A stretch of 64,000 nt of DNA from positions 248,001 through 312,000 of the forward strand of contig JAQWHM010000001.1 in assembly GCA_029249345.1 (NCBI GenBank), given 5' to 3'. Made by a program: the position numbers and the translations under genes. This DNA comes from UBA10348 sp002469915 (lineage in GTDB: Bacteria; Bacteroidota; Rhodothermia; Rhodothermales; UBA10348). Below the pieces are notes generated by a model. The model saw nothing but the letters and a program-made list of their open reading frames with translations, made no database searches and was not told where the DNA came from. Every line of letters starts with the position of its first letter. Position 1 is the first letter of the stretch. Shown one piece after another: positions 8,791 to 17,016 of this stretch.

Positions 8791-10256
8791 TCGGCTGAAA
8801 AGGCGGTATACAAGTCATTAACTATTTCCCGAGCTCTGCCTATCGGGATATCTACTAACTCGGCCGGCTGCATCGGAGAAGCTCCTGCCGTATCAAAATA
8901 CACGTTTTGCACGCCCAAACGTCGTTGGAAGTAGTTACCATCCATAGAGAAGGCCTGCATTTTCTCGGTTGGGATCAACCACATGTGCTTTCTAAAAATG
9001 CCCTTGCGAACCACGAATCCAGTTTCGGTCAAGGCAAAGCCCATATTTCTATATCGGGCGATAGATAAGGCTAGAATCAGCGGCAACAGTGCAAGTCCCC
9101 ACGTCATATCTGCGACCCAGATATGAAAAGGCAGTAAGATGATGGCAGCCGCAATGCTCATTCGTAACGCAAAGCGCCGGATGGTAATACGGGAAACGGA
9201 TTCAAATTGATCGGGTATTGACATCCCTCCAATCAACTCAAGAACAGCATCAATTTCATGGCGGTGCGCAAACGGAACAGCCACTTGAAAACCGCTTTCT
9301 TTCAAATCAATTCCTAGCGTCTGAAGCTCAAGCCTAAACCAGTCAAAACGCTGCATCAATGGATTCGTCCGAATGATCAAGGATTGAACCCGCTTCAGCG
9401 GAATCGTCCCTTCAGCCAGCGTCAATAATCCGTGCTTTCGATGCAGTTTGTTTCCGATCAGGTCCAATCGAAACTGATGGAAGCGATTCACCGATATGAA
9501 GATGCCGGACGTCCATCCGAGGAAAGCTGCAGTCAGTACTCCTAATATGCCCGCTAACCAAGGTGAGGATTCGATGGATGCTCTCCAAGGATCGAGAGGT
9601 CCACGAAGTAGCCACGAAAAGAACACGGTTGGATCGGGCTCTATGTATTGCAAAAGTGAGAAAAAGGCCGCGAGATAGAGCAAGGAAAAATGAAAGGCAC
9701 CAGCAGTAAATACCCTGCGGGTGCTCATTTGGAAAATGGGCTCAGACGTGGCCTCACTGACATGAAACGCTTCATCCTGCAGGTCAGATTGCCCTGAGCC
9801 CTCCTCTTGCATCATCCGTTGCATCTGACGCAAGGATTCTCGGATTTCCTGGGCATCATGCACACCTACATATTCTAGCACGCCCTCTGCTTTGGCGCTC
9901 CCCGCGGTGTACACAGCCACCTTAGCGGTTCCGAGCAGGCGTGGCAAGGGCGACTGCTCAATCTCAATATTCTGGATGCGCTCAATGGGAATATTGCGCT
10001 TTCTCCGTGTAATGACCCCAGAGTGAATGACCAGTTCCGTGGGTGTAATCCAGTACCGGAATCGCATGTAGTACAGCGCAATCCACGGTATGATGAACAT
10101 AGCGTACACACCGGCCAACACGAGATTAAACCATGCTGTCGAGTCCCCAGACGTAAACACCGGCAATAAGATAAATCCTAGCGCCGGCAGACTGACGACC
10201 ATACGCTGTAACAGCGTCATGGGATGGAGACGTCGTACTTCGTTAGAGGGCTTCAT
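8769..10256 (-). CDS. PH domain-containing membrane protein (YdbT-like)
   Basis: A 495-residue membrane protein with repeated bacterial PH-like (bPH2, former DUF304) domains and paired transmembrane helices. Each PH unit follows a hydrophobic pair and contains the family pattern of a basic IPxxRIQxxxxxQxPxxRLxG-type strand (IPIERIQNIEIEQSPLPRLL near residue 93, IPLKRVQSLIIRTNPLMQR in the middle, IPTEKMQAFSMDGNYFQRRL near the end). The arrangement matches YdbT of Bacillus. It starts 14 bases inside the upstream YdbS-like gene, so the two are translationally linked. In Bacillus the homologous pair affects sensitivity to a membrane-active antimicrobial; a role here is inference. Confidence 0.82.
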   Translation of the reverse strand: MKPSNEVRRLHPMTLLQRMVVSLPALGFILLPVFTSGDSTAWFNLVLAGVYAMFIIPWIALYYMRFRYWITPTELVIHSGVITRRKRNIPIERIQNIEIEQSPLPRLLGTAKVAVYTAGSAKAEGVLEYVGVHDAQEIRESLRQMQRMMQEEGSGQSDLQDEAFHVSEATSEPIFQMSTRRVFTAGAFHFSLLYLAAFFSLLQYIEPDPTVFFSWLLRGPLDPWRASIESSPWLAGILGVLTAAFLGWTSGIFISVNRFHQFRLDLIGNKLHRKHGLLTLAEGTIPLKRVQSLIIRTNPLMQRFDWFRLELQTLGIDLKESGFQVAVPFAHRHEIDAVLELIGGMSIPDQFESVSRITIRRFALRMSIAAAIILLPFHIWVADMTWGLALLPLILALSIARYRNMGFALTETGFVVRKGIFRKHMWLIPTEKMQAFSMDGNYFQRRLGVQNVYFDTAGASPMQPAELVDIPIGRAREIVNDLYTAFSADQLASKS

Positions 10257-10815
10257 CAGTGATATAGGTCTTCATTTCGTCTCGCAATCTCTCCGCTTCG
10301 GACATGGCAAGACCTGGGAGAGACACGTCACTACTTCGAGTGCCGGCGGTGTGAATGATCAATTTCCCCAGTTCATATTCCCTCTCGAACAAGTCCTGAG
10401 ACACATCCAAATGCTGCAGGCGTCGCAATGGAACGACTGTGTGAACCCGGTTGAAAATGCCATGAACCAATACCAATTCGGTGGGCTGAAGCGCATAGCG
10501 CCAATAGGCATATCTAAGTGAAGGAATCCACCAAGAAATACTAAATCCCACGATCAGGGCAATGGCTGGAAGAACCCCAAACGGAGCCAATTTGTCCGAA
10601 TCGAAAAAATTCAGAATGTCCACAACCAGCACAGCCAACATAAAGATGCCCATCCATATGCCTGTTTTGATTCGCCAGACCGTAACGATTTCTGGAGCCA
10701 GCTTATTAAGCTCGGAAAAAGAAGCCACACCCGCTTCCGTATTCGGGAGGATGGATTTGTTGGAGGTGTTTTCCATATAAGTATCGCGGGTAATGACGAC
10801 TACTCCATCACGCAT
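10243..10815 (-). CDS. PH domain-containing protein (YdbS-like)
   Basis: A 190-residue membrane protein with two adjacent transmembrane helices near residues 50-95 followed by one bPH2 domain (VVPLRRLQHLDVSQDLFERE, then LIIHTAGTRSSDV). This is the YdbS partner of the YdbT-like protein encoded directly downstream with a 14-base overlap. The two probably act as one membrane assembly. A second ATG 13 codons in (position 10776) is an equally good start; no Shine-Dalgarno decides between them. Family function is poorly known. Confidence 0.8.
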   Translation of the reverse strand: MRDGVVVITRDTYMENTSNKSILPNTEAGVASFSELNKLAPEIVTVWRIKTGIWMGIFMLAVLVVDILNFFDSDKLAPFGVLPAIALIVGFSISWWIPSLRYAYWRYALQPTELVLVHGIFNRVHTVVPLRRLQHLDVSQDLFEREYELGKLIIHTAGTRSSDVSLPGLAMSEAERLRDEMKTYITDEAL

Positions 10816-10854
10816 GAATGAATGAAAAGGTTCAAAAAGCCCGTCGTCGTTCGA

Positions 10855-11478
10855 CTAGTTAACCTGCAATTTGAATACTATTGCCGCGAGTGCGCCACCC
10901 ACCAGCGGACCTACAATGTAGAGCCACAGATTTCCGAATCCACCATCGCCCAAAACGGCATCAACCAGAATCGCGCCTAATCCGACGGCCGGATTGAATA
11001 CGCCACCTGAAATATCTCCGACCGCCCAAACACCTGCCATCACGATGACACCAATGGCCAGACCGTAGTAGGCATTGCCTTTCGTTGCATCATTAATTGC
11101 CACCTGAAGGATGACCAGCACGAGCGCAAACGTGAACAAAATTTCAGCAAAAAGCGCCCGAGCAGCGTCTGCTTCAGGAGCAATCGTTAACGTATTGCCC
11201 GTGAGATAACTGGACGCAATACCAGCTAGAACAGCTCCAATCAGTTGAGTACCTACGTATTTCAACGCTTCCCCAGATTCAATCTTGCCATTCATCAGGA
11301 ATCCCAAGGTTGTAGCAGGGTTGTAATGAGCGCCCGATATATGACCACCCATATAAATCATACCCATCAGTCCAGTACCGATGACCAGAGGTGCGAATGG
11401 GGTGCCTGATGAAATGGCCAGACCAATCGTCAGGACAAGAAAAAATGTCCCAATCCCTTCGGTAATGAGTTTATTCAA
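10855..11478 (-). CDS. Aquaporin / MIP family channel
   Basis: A 207-residue MIP-family channel with six predicted membrane helices and two NPA half-helices, at residues 53-55 (SGAHYNPAT) and 162-164 (GGVFNPAVG). The overall length and the SGAHYNPAT block are AqpZ-like. The residue after the second NPA is Val165, whereas water-selective aquaporins and most glycerol facilitators have the selectivity-filter Arg there (NPAR). The pore may therefore be less selective or conduct a different solute; this is inferred from one position. It is a single gene between the YdbS-like and CYTH genes, all on the same strand. Confidence 0.88.
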   Translation of the reverse strand: MNKLITEGIGTFFLVLTIGLAISSGTPFAPLVIGTGLMGMIYMGGHISGAHYNPATTLGFLMNGKIESGEALKYVGTQLIGAVLAGIASSYLTGNTLTIAPEADAARALFAEILFTFALVLVILQVAINDATKGNAYYGLAIGVIVMAGVWAVGDISGGVFNPAVGLGAILVDAVLGDGGFGNLWLYIVGPLVGGALAAIVFKLQVN

Positions 11479-11540
11479 AGTGCACCTTCAAATTGAGTGG
11501 AAGAGCTGGCTAGCACCATGCCTTGCGAACTCTGATGGGG

Positions 11541-12083
11541 TTATGCGTCCATGAGAAGATCAGAATAGGATCGATCTATCAGGTCTTCTGGCTGAATCCC
11601 AAGTAATTCGATCCAGGCATCACATTGCTCACGCAACGCGTATTCTGTGTGCGACCCATCCGCATCGATGGCTTCAATTTCCACAAACGTACCTAGTTCA
11701 TGAACCACATCTAAATGGAGCTTAACGTTTTCAACAAACCATATTTCGCGTTGCTTGTCGACAACAACCAATACCCCATTAGAGGCAGAAAGCACCTCTT
11801 TCAAGGCTGGATCTGGAACCAGCTTATACAAGACGACATCCGAACGCTTAGGCCCGGCCTGATTACTTCGACTGTAGAAAATCAGGCTGTTTTCAATATT
11901 GCCTTCACGCAACTTCAGACGCCCTTCCGAAACGTTGAAGTAAGTATCGATTTGATGGTCTAGTCCAACTTGACGGGCGTTTTTGGACCGTAGAATAGCT
12001 CTAATGTGGTCATGACGATCAGACCGGGCTTTGATTTCAATATTCAACCGCACCCCACCAGCCATCGAATTATCGTCCCTCAT
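11541..12083 (-). CDS. CYTH-domain protein, class IV adenylate cyclase (CyaB)-like
   Basis: A 180-residue CYTH-fold protein. The N-terminal strand carries the ExExK-type signature in NIEIKAR, and basic and acidic residues that bind triphosphate and metal follow (KLRE, YSRSNQAGPKRSD, FVEIEA). The C-terminal block SYSDLL is typical of the CyaB subgroup. Members act as class IV adenylate cyclases or as triphosphatases, and sequence alone does not settle which. An alternative start at codon 7 (position 12065) would begin MAGGVRLNIEIKAR and fits homologs slightly better. It lies 5 bases downstream of the VKOR-DsbA gene and is probably co-transcribed with it. Confidence 0.82.
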   Translation of the reverse strand: MRDDNSMAGGVRLNIEIKARSDRHDHIRAILRSKNARQVGLDHQIDTYFNVSEGRLKLREGNIENSLIFYSRSNQAGPKRSDVVLYKLVPDPALKEVLSASNGVLVVVDKQREIWFVENVKLHLDVVHELGTFVEIEAIDADGSHTEYALREQCDAWIELLGIQPEDLIDRSYSDLLMDA

Positions 12084-12088
12084 CGATG

Positions 12089-13354
12089 TTAGAGTCTAGA
12101 CAGTTCTTCTTGCACAACGGCTCTGATAAAATCAGTATTCCGCCAGTAGGTCACTTTTCGACCATTGATAAAGACGGTAGGAGTAGAACTCAATTGTGTC
12201 GCTCTGCCATATTCGAGATCATCCAATACTCTCTGGTGTACGTCCGGGCGCACCATACAGGTGGCAAACGCTTCGCGGTCCCACCCCATATCCTCAGCAA
12301 TACTCATGTAGAGTTGAGGTGAGAGCGTGACCTGATTACGAAAGAGTTCATCATGGTAATTCCAAAAATCACCGAACTCAGTCGCACAGACACCCGCTTT
12401 GGCCGCATTACCAGCTTGCGCGTGAAGCTGAGACTGCATAGAGGTGTTGATTGAACTATCCAGCGGGTAATTCATGAAGGTCATTTTCACGTCATCCTGA
12501 TATTCGAACAGCGTTGGACGCAAGTGAAAGGCAGAATCGCGACAGGCAGGACACTGAAAGTCAGCAAACTCCACCACTTCCACAGCGGATTCGGGGTTTC
12601 CCCACACCGCAGCCTCAGGATGCGTATCCACTTGGATCTGCTGCTGACGAAAATGTGCATTCAGCGCTACATCCATATCAAACCCAACCGTACCGGTGAG
12701 CGCGCGCTGATGATTCAGCGCGCCAGCATATCCAATTCCAAAAACGACAGCAACTGTGATGCCCACTTTTACGAGCTGAGGCGAGAATTTGAGTTGTTCT
12801 TCCTGACCGCGAACCCCTGCAATCCAAGCTCCAATGAGCCCACCCCACTTCAATGGACTATATCCAAGAGCCAGACCGAGCGAGATCGCCGTTCCAAAAT
12901 TGGCCACATACATGCCGATGCAGACGATGCACAACACCCCAAGTGAATACAGATGGTAGGCTTTCACGAACGTGAAAAGAACTGCTCCCATACTCAGTAT
13001 AAAAGCAGCCGCGACGAAAGGAGCCGTGCTAGAACGATTCTCAATGGTTGCTCCATACAGAGCGGCTAAACCCGAGAAGGCATAAAACAGAAATCCCCAC
13101 CATGCCACAGGAATACCAAACATCTTGGCATAGCTGGACGCATTAGCGATATCACAGTTTATCCAGTCATTGAGGGAGCATCCACTTGCCTCAACAAGCC
13201 CCTGACTTTCGATGGAGAACGTCAGATTGGTAGCATAAAAAGCTAGAGCGGCACCTAAAGCTGCAAATATCGCAGCGGCCCAGAGTGCATTTTTACTCAA
13301 ATCTGGCTGATTCGTACGTTTTGCTCTTTGTTTGCGTCTGTTTTCTTTGGCCAT
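12089..13354 (-). CDS. Vitamin K epoxide reductase-DsbA fusion (disulfide-forming system)
   Basis: A 421-residue fusion that generates disulfides in exported proteins and recycles electrons to quinone. Residues ~20-190 are a multi-helix VKOR domain with loop cysteines Cys59 and Cys67 and the active-site CIVC at 142-145. A further helix near 196-214 leads to a periplasmic DsbA-like thioredoxin domain with CPAC at 268-271 and a cis-proline loop in SSTPTVFING. Having both partners in one chain removes the need for a separate DsbA. Known VKOR fusions of this layout occur in several phyla. The basic N-terminus (KENRRKQRAKR) fits a cytoplasmic start. Confidence 0.9.
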   Translation of the reverse strand: MAKENRRKQRAKRTNQPDLSKNALWAAAIFAALGAALAFYATNLTFSIESQGLVEASGCSLNDWINCDIANASSYAKMFGIPVAWWGFLFYAFSGLAALYGATIENRSSTAPFVAAAFILSMGAVLFTFVKAYHLYSLGVLCIVCIGMYVANFGTAISLGLALGYSPLKWGGLIGAWIAGVRGQEEQLKFSPQLVKVGITVAVVFGIGYAGALNHQRALTGTVGFDMDVALNAHFRQQQIQVDTHPEAAVWGNPESAVEVVEFADFQCPACRDSAFHLRPTLFEYQDDVKMTFMNYPLDSSINTSMQSQLHAQAGNAAKAGVCATEFGDFWNYHDELFRNQVTLSPQLYMSIAEDMGWDREAFATCMVRPDVHQRVLDDLEYGRATQLSSTPTVFINGRKVTYWRNTDFIRAVVQEELSRL

Positions 13355-13385
13355 ATCGCTTTAAATACCGCTTGATATACGTTAG

Positions 13386-13817
13386 CTAACTGATTATTGG
13401 ACGTACCCTACGCTTCATGAAGCTTGCGGATTCCGGACACAGGCATCGAAATTCCTCGGAATCTCTCAGCTTTGCCGGGGCCTCTTCTCTAGAGACCAAC
13501 TCGAATCCAAACCGAACAAAAAATTGCTCAGCCGTTTCCGTAAGGAGGTACAAATCCCTTTTCGTTCCGGAAACTAAAGACTTTACAAGCATCTGTCCAA
13601 CACCTTTTCCCCGATAGGCTGGGTGTACGACAATGGATCTCACTAATCCGTCTGATCCACGAACCTCAATCACCCCTGCACCCACCACGACTGCACCTTC
13701 TTTGACCACAAGGAAGTGGTCTGCTAACTCAGTCACGCCTGAAACGGGCAACCCAGCCTCGGAAAGCATCTTAAGCACGTGAACCAGATCGTCAGTATGT
13801 AAACGATCCACTACCAT
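13386..13817 (-). CDS. GNAT acetyltransferase, ArsN2-like
   Basis: A GNAT-fold N-acetyltransferase resembling the ArsN2 group often found in arsenic-resistance operons. The acetyl-CoA loop is VHPAYRGKGVG, and the group-specific pattern is LYLLTETAEQFFVRFGF followed by EFRCLCPESASFM. I chose the ATG at 13817 (143 residues, MVVDRLHTDDL), which overlaps the upstream stop by 7 bases. The open frame reaches 13865 and would give 159 residues with 55 bases of overlap. No ars genes are nearby, so an arsenic role is not supported by context. It is the last gene of a three-gene overlapping set. Confidence 0.75.
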   Translation of the reverse strand: MVVDRLHTDDLVHVLKMLSEAGLPVSGVTELADHFLVVKEGAVVVGAGVIEVRGSDGLVRSIVVHPAYRGKGVGQMLVKSLVSGTKRDLYLLTETAEQFFVRFGFELVSREEAPAKLRDSEEFRCLCPESASFMKRRVRPIIS

Positions 13818-15007
13818 GAAACCTGCGCGGTCTGCAGTGTGGAAGGCTCCCCGGGCACGGTCCAAGCGGCAATCAATGAATCACCAAACTTTTCTAGACG
13901 AGGGTAGCCCGAGCTTCGAGCAGAAGACGTATCCGCTACTTTCACCGTGTGCAGTGTTTTTCCAGCACGATTTATAATCTTTAACATCAAACCAGCTTCT
14001 TCAGAACCGGCTGACTCAATCCACATGACAGCAACTTCTGAGTCGGACACCATACGGAGAGCCACGCGGCCGGTGGGTCGCCCGGAATCAATTTGGATAG
14101 GTGCTTCAAACGTCAATCCCTGATCACCGGAAAAAGCAACGTGAACTGCAGGCGACCCACCGGCCGCCGTAAACCATGCTACGGCCACCGTTTCATCAGA
14201 TGAGTGTGCAGCAGGGCCGTTCACCGGACACGCTTGCAGCATCCAGCCATCATTATGTACCGGCACTGGTTCAGACCACGTCTTGTTCTCGAAACGCGAG
14301 GTATAGATATCTCGCACCTCCCCTTCAGATCGATCTCGGTAAAACGCCATGACCGTTCCATCTTCAAGTGAGGTCATCGTTGTCGGGCAACAATCACATG
14401 TCCGGGTATCCACTGCACTCTCTTCGCCCAAACTGCCGTCCCACGCGATACTGCGAGCATGCATGGCCATTTCATTAGTACCACTGGCGTACCCATTACC
14501 ATCGAGCCAAGTGGCTATATAGCCTGTTGGCACGGGCACGACGCTTACAAAGCCATGTTCTGTAGGCGACAGATCCTGGTGTAACCAAGCAGGAGCGCTC
14601 CAGGAAGCTCCCTCGTCGTTACTCACCGCATAGCGAACACCATACGCATACCGGTTTTCTCCTAACCGCTGCAACCAATGGGCCATCATGTGTCCCGATC
14701 CAGCAGCTGTTACGGACGGAACATCAGCCCAATTCACGAACCAGTCGGCTCCTTTGGCAATCGTTTGAGCCGGTGTCCATGTGCCGTCCACCAATTCCGA
14801 CCAACGCAGGGCTGCTTCCGTTTCGGAATCTGTTTTCGAACGCTCTACCCAAGACATAAATACCCTGCCATCGGGGTCGCCACTAAGGTGAGGTTCTCCC
14901 GCGATGCCTTGCGTTTGAAGTGGGATCAAGTCCACTTCAACCGTCCCTCCGAATGAAGACCAAAATGACGCGACCGTAAAAACGAGTACAGCAAATAGAA
15001 TGCGCAT
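13811..15007 (-). CDS. Secreted sialidase-fold (BNR/Asp-box) protein with CDCCPT motif
   Basis: A 398-residue exported protein with an N-terminal signal peptide (MRILFAVLVFTVASFWSSFGG) and repeated beta-propeller strands containing Asp-box-like segments (SNDEGASWS, SGDQGLTFE). Such proteins are often labelled exo-alpha-sialidases, but the catalytic Arg triad of true sialidases is not evident to me, so enzymatic activity is uncertain. A cysteine cluster RTCDCCPT near residue 200, plus another Cys near 260, suggests a metal or disulfide site. Its ATG overlaps the MazG-like stop as ATGA, and its own stop overlaps the ArsN2-like gene. Confidence 0.68.
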   Translation of the reverse strand: MRILFAVLVFTVASFWSSFGGTVEVDLIPLQTQGIAGEPHLSGDPDGRVFMSWVERSKTDSETEAALRWSELVDGTWTPAQTIAKGADWFVNWADVPSVTAAGSGHMMAHWLQRLGENRYAYGVRYAVSNDEGASWSAPAWLHQDLSPTEHGFVSVVPVPTGYIATWLDGNGYASGTNEMAMHARSIAWDGSLGEESAVDTRTCDCCPTTMTSLEDGTVMAFYRDRSEGEVRDIYTSRFENKTWSEPVPVHNDGWMLQACPVNGPAAHSSDETVAVAWFTAAGGSPAVHVAFSGDQGLTFEAPIQIDSGRPTGRVALRMVSDSEVAVMWIESAGSEEAGLMLKIINRAGKTLHTVKVADTSSARSSGYPRLEKFGDSLIAAWTVPGEPSTLQTAQVSW

Positions 15008-15453
15008 CAGCCCCAGCCCTTATCAATAGCACCCATGATGTCTGGAGGCGTCCAGCCTGGTGGCTTCATCCATTTGCCGTCCTCGCGCCGATAGCTGCCC
15101 TCTCCAAACTTGCGGAGGTTAGACGCATCAACTTCCTCGAGTAACGGCTCATCATCGATCCCAAAAGCAATTAACGTACCCATAGTGACCACAGAAATAT
15201 CTGCGCACCCATCGGCTACTTCTTGCAGATTGATTTCTCCGCCGCCACTGTACTGCAACCCTTCTTCAACGATTTCAATGCCCTCGATATGAACGTGGAC
15301 GCCAAGAGCATCGACGGTTTCAAGTGCTTCTTCAAGAATGAGTTTAGCTCGCAGGATGCGTGTTTTTTCGTCAGGAACGACTGCACCTTCAGGCGTATCC
15401 TGCCCGACTTTCTGCATGAAAGATTTGATCCGATCGTAATGGGCTGTGGGCAT
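15007..15453 (-). CDS. MazG-like nucleoside triphosphate pyrophosphohydrolase
   Basis: A 148-residue all-alpha NTP pyrophosphohydrolase-superfamily protein (MazG/PRA-PH type). The metal-binding pattern is present: LILEEALET gives the first ExxE helix and LQEVADGCADI the second ExxD helix. The C-terminal basic, tryptophan-containing tail (WMKPPGWTPPDI) is typical of phage- and bacteria-encoded members that act on (d)NTP-like substrates. Exact substrate is unknown. It is the first gene of a translationally coupled set: its TGA overlaps the next ATG, giving ATGA at 15004-15007. Confidence 0.75.
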   Translation of the reverse strand: MPTAHYDRIKSFMQKVGQDTPEGAVVPDEKTRILRAKLILEEALETVDALGVHVHIEGIEIVEEGLQYSGGGEINLQEVADGCADISVVTMGTLIAFGIDDEPLLEEVDASNLRKFGEGSYRREDGKWMKPPGWTPPDIMGAIDKGWG

Positions 15454-15522
15454 AAGAGTGGATTACTTTTAAGTCAAAAATGAGGTGAGAAATTAGCAGG
15501 TTGGTGCCACAATTCCGATAGG

Positions 15523-16857
15523 TCAGGCTTTGCCCAGCGGTGCTTTTTCGCTTCCCGGCCAGATCCGTCCCATTCCGAAAAGAACACGAATGACAATCCA
15601 TACTCCGGTCACGATCCAAACGGTTAAAATGGTCAATCCATAAAGCCATCCTACCCCGTACAGGATGATCACTCCAACAATGGTAGCTATCGTTGTGGCA
15701 TCTCGTAGATACTTGAAGTCTCCCGTTCCCCAGTGCACGCCGTCCGTTCCAAAGGCTAATGCATTAATCGGTTGCATGATGAAGGCGGCAAACCAAGGCG
15801 CCGAAAATGCATACCGCGCCGCCTCCGGCACCAAAAGTTTGGCGATGAGATCTTCTCCTATCCACATGACCACCATCAATGCGCAGCCAAATCCAAAGGA
15901 CCACTGCATGATCGTCTTGGCAACCAATCGGGCCGTGTCTTTGCGTTCCGTTCCCACAAAGAAGCCAACCAGACTTTGCCCTGCTATGGCAAACGCGTCC
16001 AGAAATAGTGCAGTGAATAACCAAAATTGGCGAATTGCCTGATGAACCGCTCCTGCATCTGCGCCTAACTTGGTGGCTTCTCTCGTTCCCACCACGAGAA
16101 ACAGAGTCAGCATTCCTGTACGCACAAAAAGGTCACCACCCGTCCTAAACAGATGACGGACGCGCTCCCCATCCCAAGAAAGGCGGGCGTCAAGATGACG
16201 TCGAACGAGAACAAGCGTGATAACAGCTCCGACCCATTGCGAAATACTCGTAGCGGCGGCAGCACCCTCGATGCCCATTGCCGGAATCGGGCCGTAGCCG
16301 AAGATGAGTAAGGCATCCAGTGCAATATTCAATGCATTCACGCCCACGGCGACCCAAAGAGGAATTTTCATCGCTTGCACACCACGCAGGGCTCCAAACC
16401 CAGCGATAGTGATGAGGATGGCTGGAGATCCAATCCAACGAATCGTCATATACGAGACCGACGCATCCTGAATAGCTCCAGAAGCTCCGAGTAAGGAAGC
16501 AACGAATGGAGTCAATGGCCAAAGGAGAAGTGCCGCTCCACCTCCTAGCAGGGCTGCTAGCATCATGGCCATACCAACAATCTCCCCCCGCTTGCCCGCA
16601 TTTCCCCGTCCTAATTCTCGCGCCACATCGGTCTGCGTCGCAATTCCCAAGAAGTTGAAAATCCAAAAAATGGACGAAAGGGCCATCGTGCCCACTCCCA
16701 ATGCCGAAGTTTCCACTGCGCCCAGTCGCGCAATAAACGCCGTGTCCACCAATCCAGTGAGTGGTTCTGCGATCAGAGAAAACAAGACCGGCACCGATAA
16801 CCTGAGCAAGGTTCGGTGTGGTGAGGACTCAAATGGATGCGTCTTAACCTGGTTCAC
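15523..16857 (-). CDS. MATE family efflux transporter (DinF-like)
   Basis: A 12-helix MATE/DinF-type transporter, expected to export organic cations or other small molecules in exchange for Na+ or H+. Two internally similar halves are visible, beginning LLRLSVPVLFSLIAEPLTGLVDTAFIARLG and around LFRTGGDLFVRTGMLTLFLV, listed here as separate landmarks. The GTG at 16857 gives 444 residues starting MNQVKTHPF, the usual family length. The frame stays open to 17007, but that start would lie only 10 bases from the divergent receptor gene, leaving no room for promoters, and the extra 50 residues look random. Confidence 0.88.
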   Translation of the reverse strand: MNQVKTHPFESSPHRTLLRLSVPVLFSLIAEPLTGLVDTAFIARLGAVETSALGVGTMALSSIFWIFNFLGIATQTDVARELGRGNAGKRGEIVGMAMMLAALLGGGAALLLWPLTPFVASLLGASGAIQDASVSYMTIRWIGSPAILITIAGFGALRGVQAMKIPLWVAVGVNALNIALDALLIFGYGPIPAMGIEGAAAATSISQWVGAVITLVLVRRHLDARLSWDGERVRHLFRTGGDLFVRTGMLTLFLVVGTREATKLGADAGAVHQAIRQFWLFTALFLDAFAIAGQSLVGFFVGTERKDTARLVAKTIMQWSFGFGCALMVVMWIGEDLIAKLLVPEAARYAFSAPWFAAFIMQPINALAFGTDGVHWGTGDFKYLRDATTIATIVGVIILYGVGWLYGLTILTVWIVTGVWIVIRVLFGMGRIWPGSEKAPLGKA

Positions 16858-17016
16858 GAAAAGGGAATTGGGGCTGGGAAGGCTGAATTCCAAAACTACG
16901 AAAAGTAGCCGATCCCACTTGAGGTCTTTTTGATTCCGATTTCGGGTTGAATACGACCGGATGATTATCGATTTTGAGTATCCGCCGACCCTCCAAAATC
17001 CGTCCATTTTGGCCGT

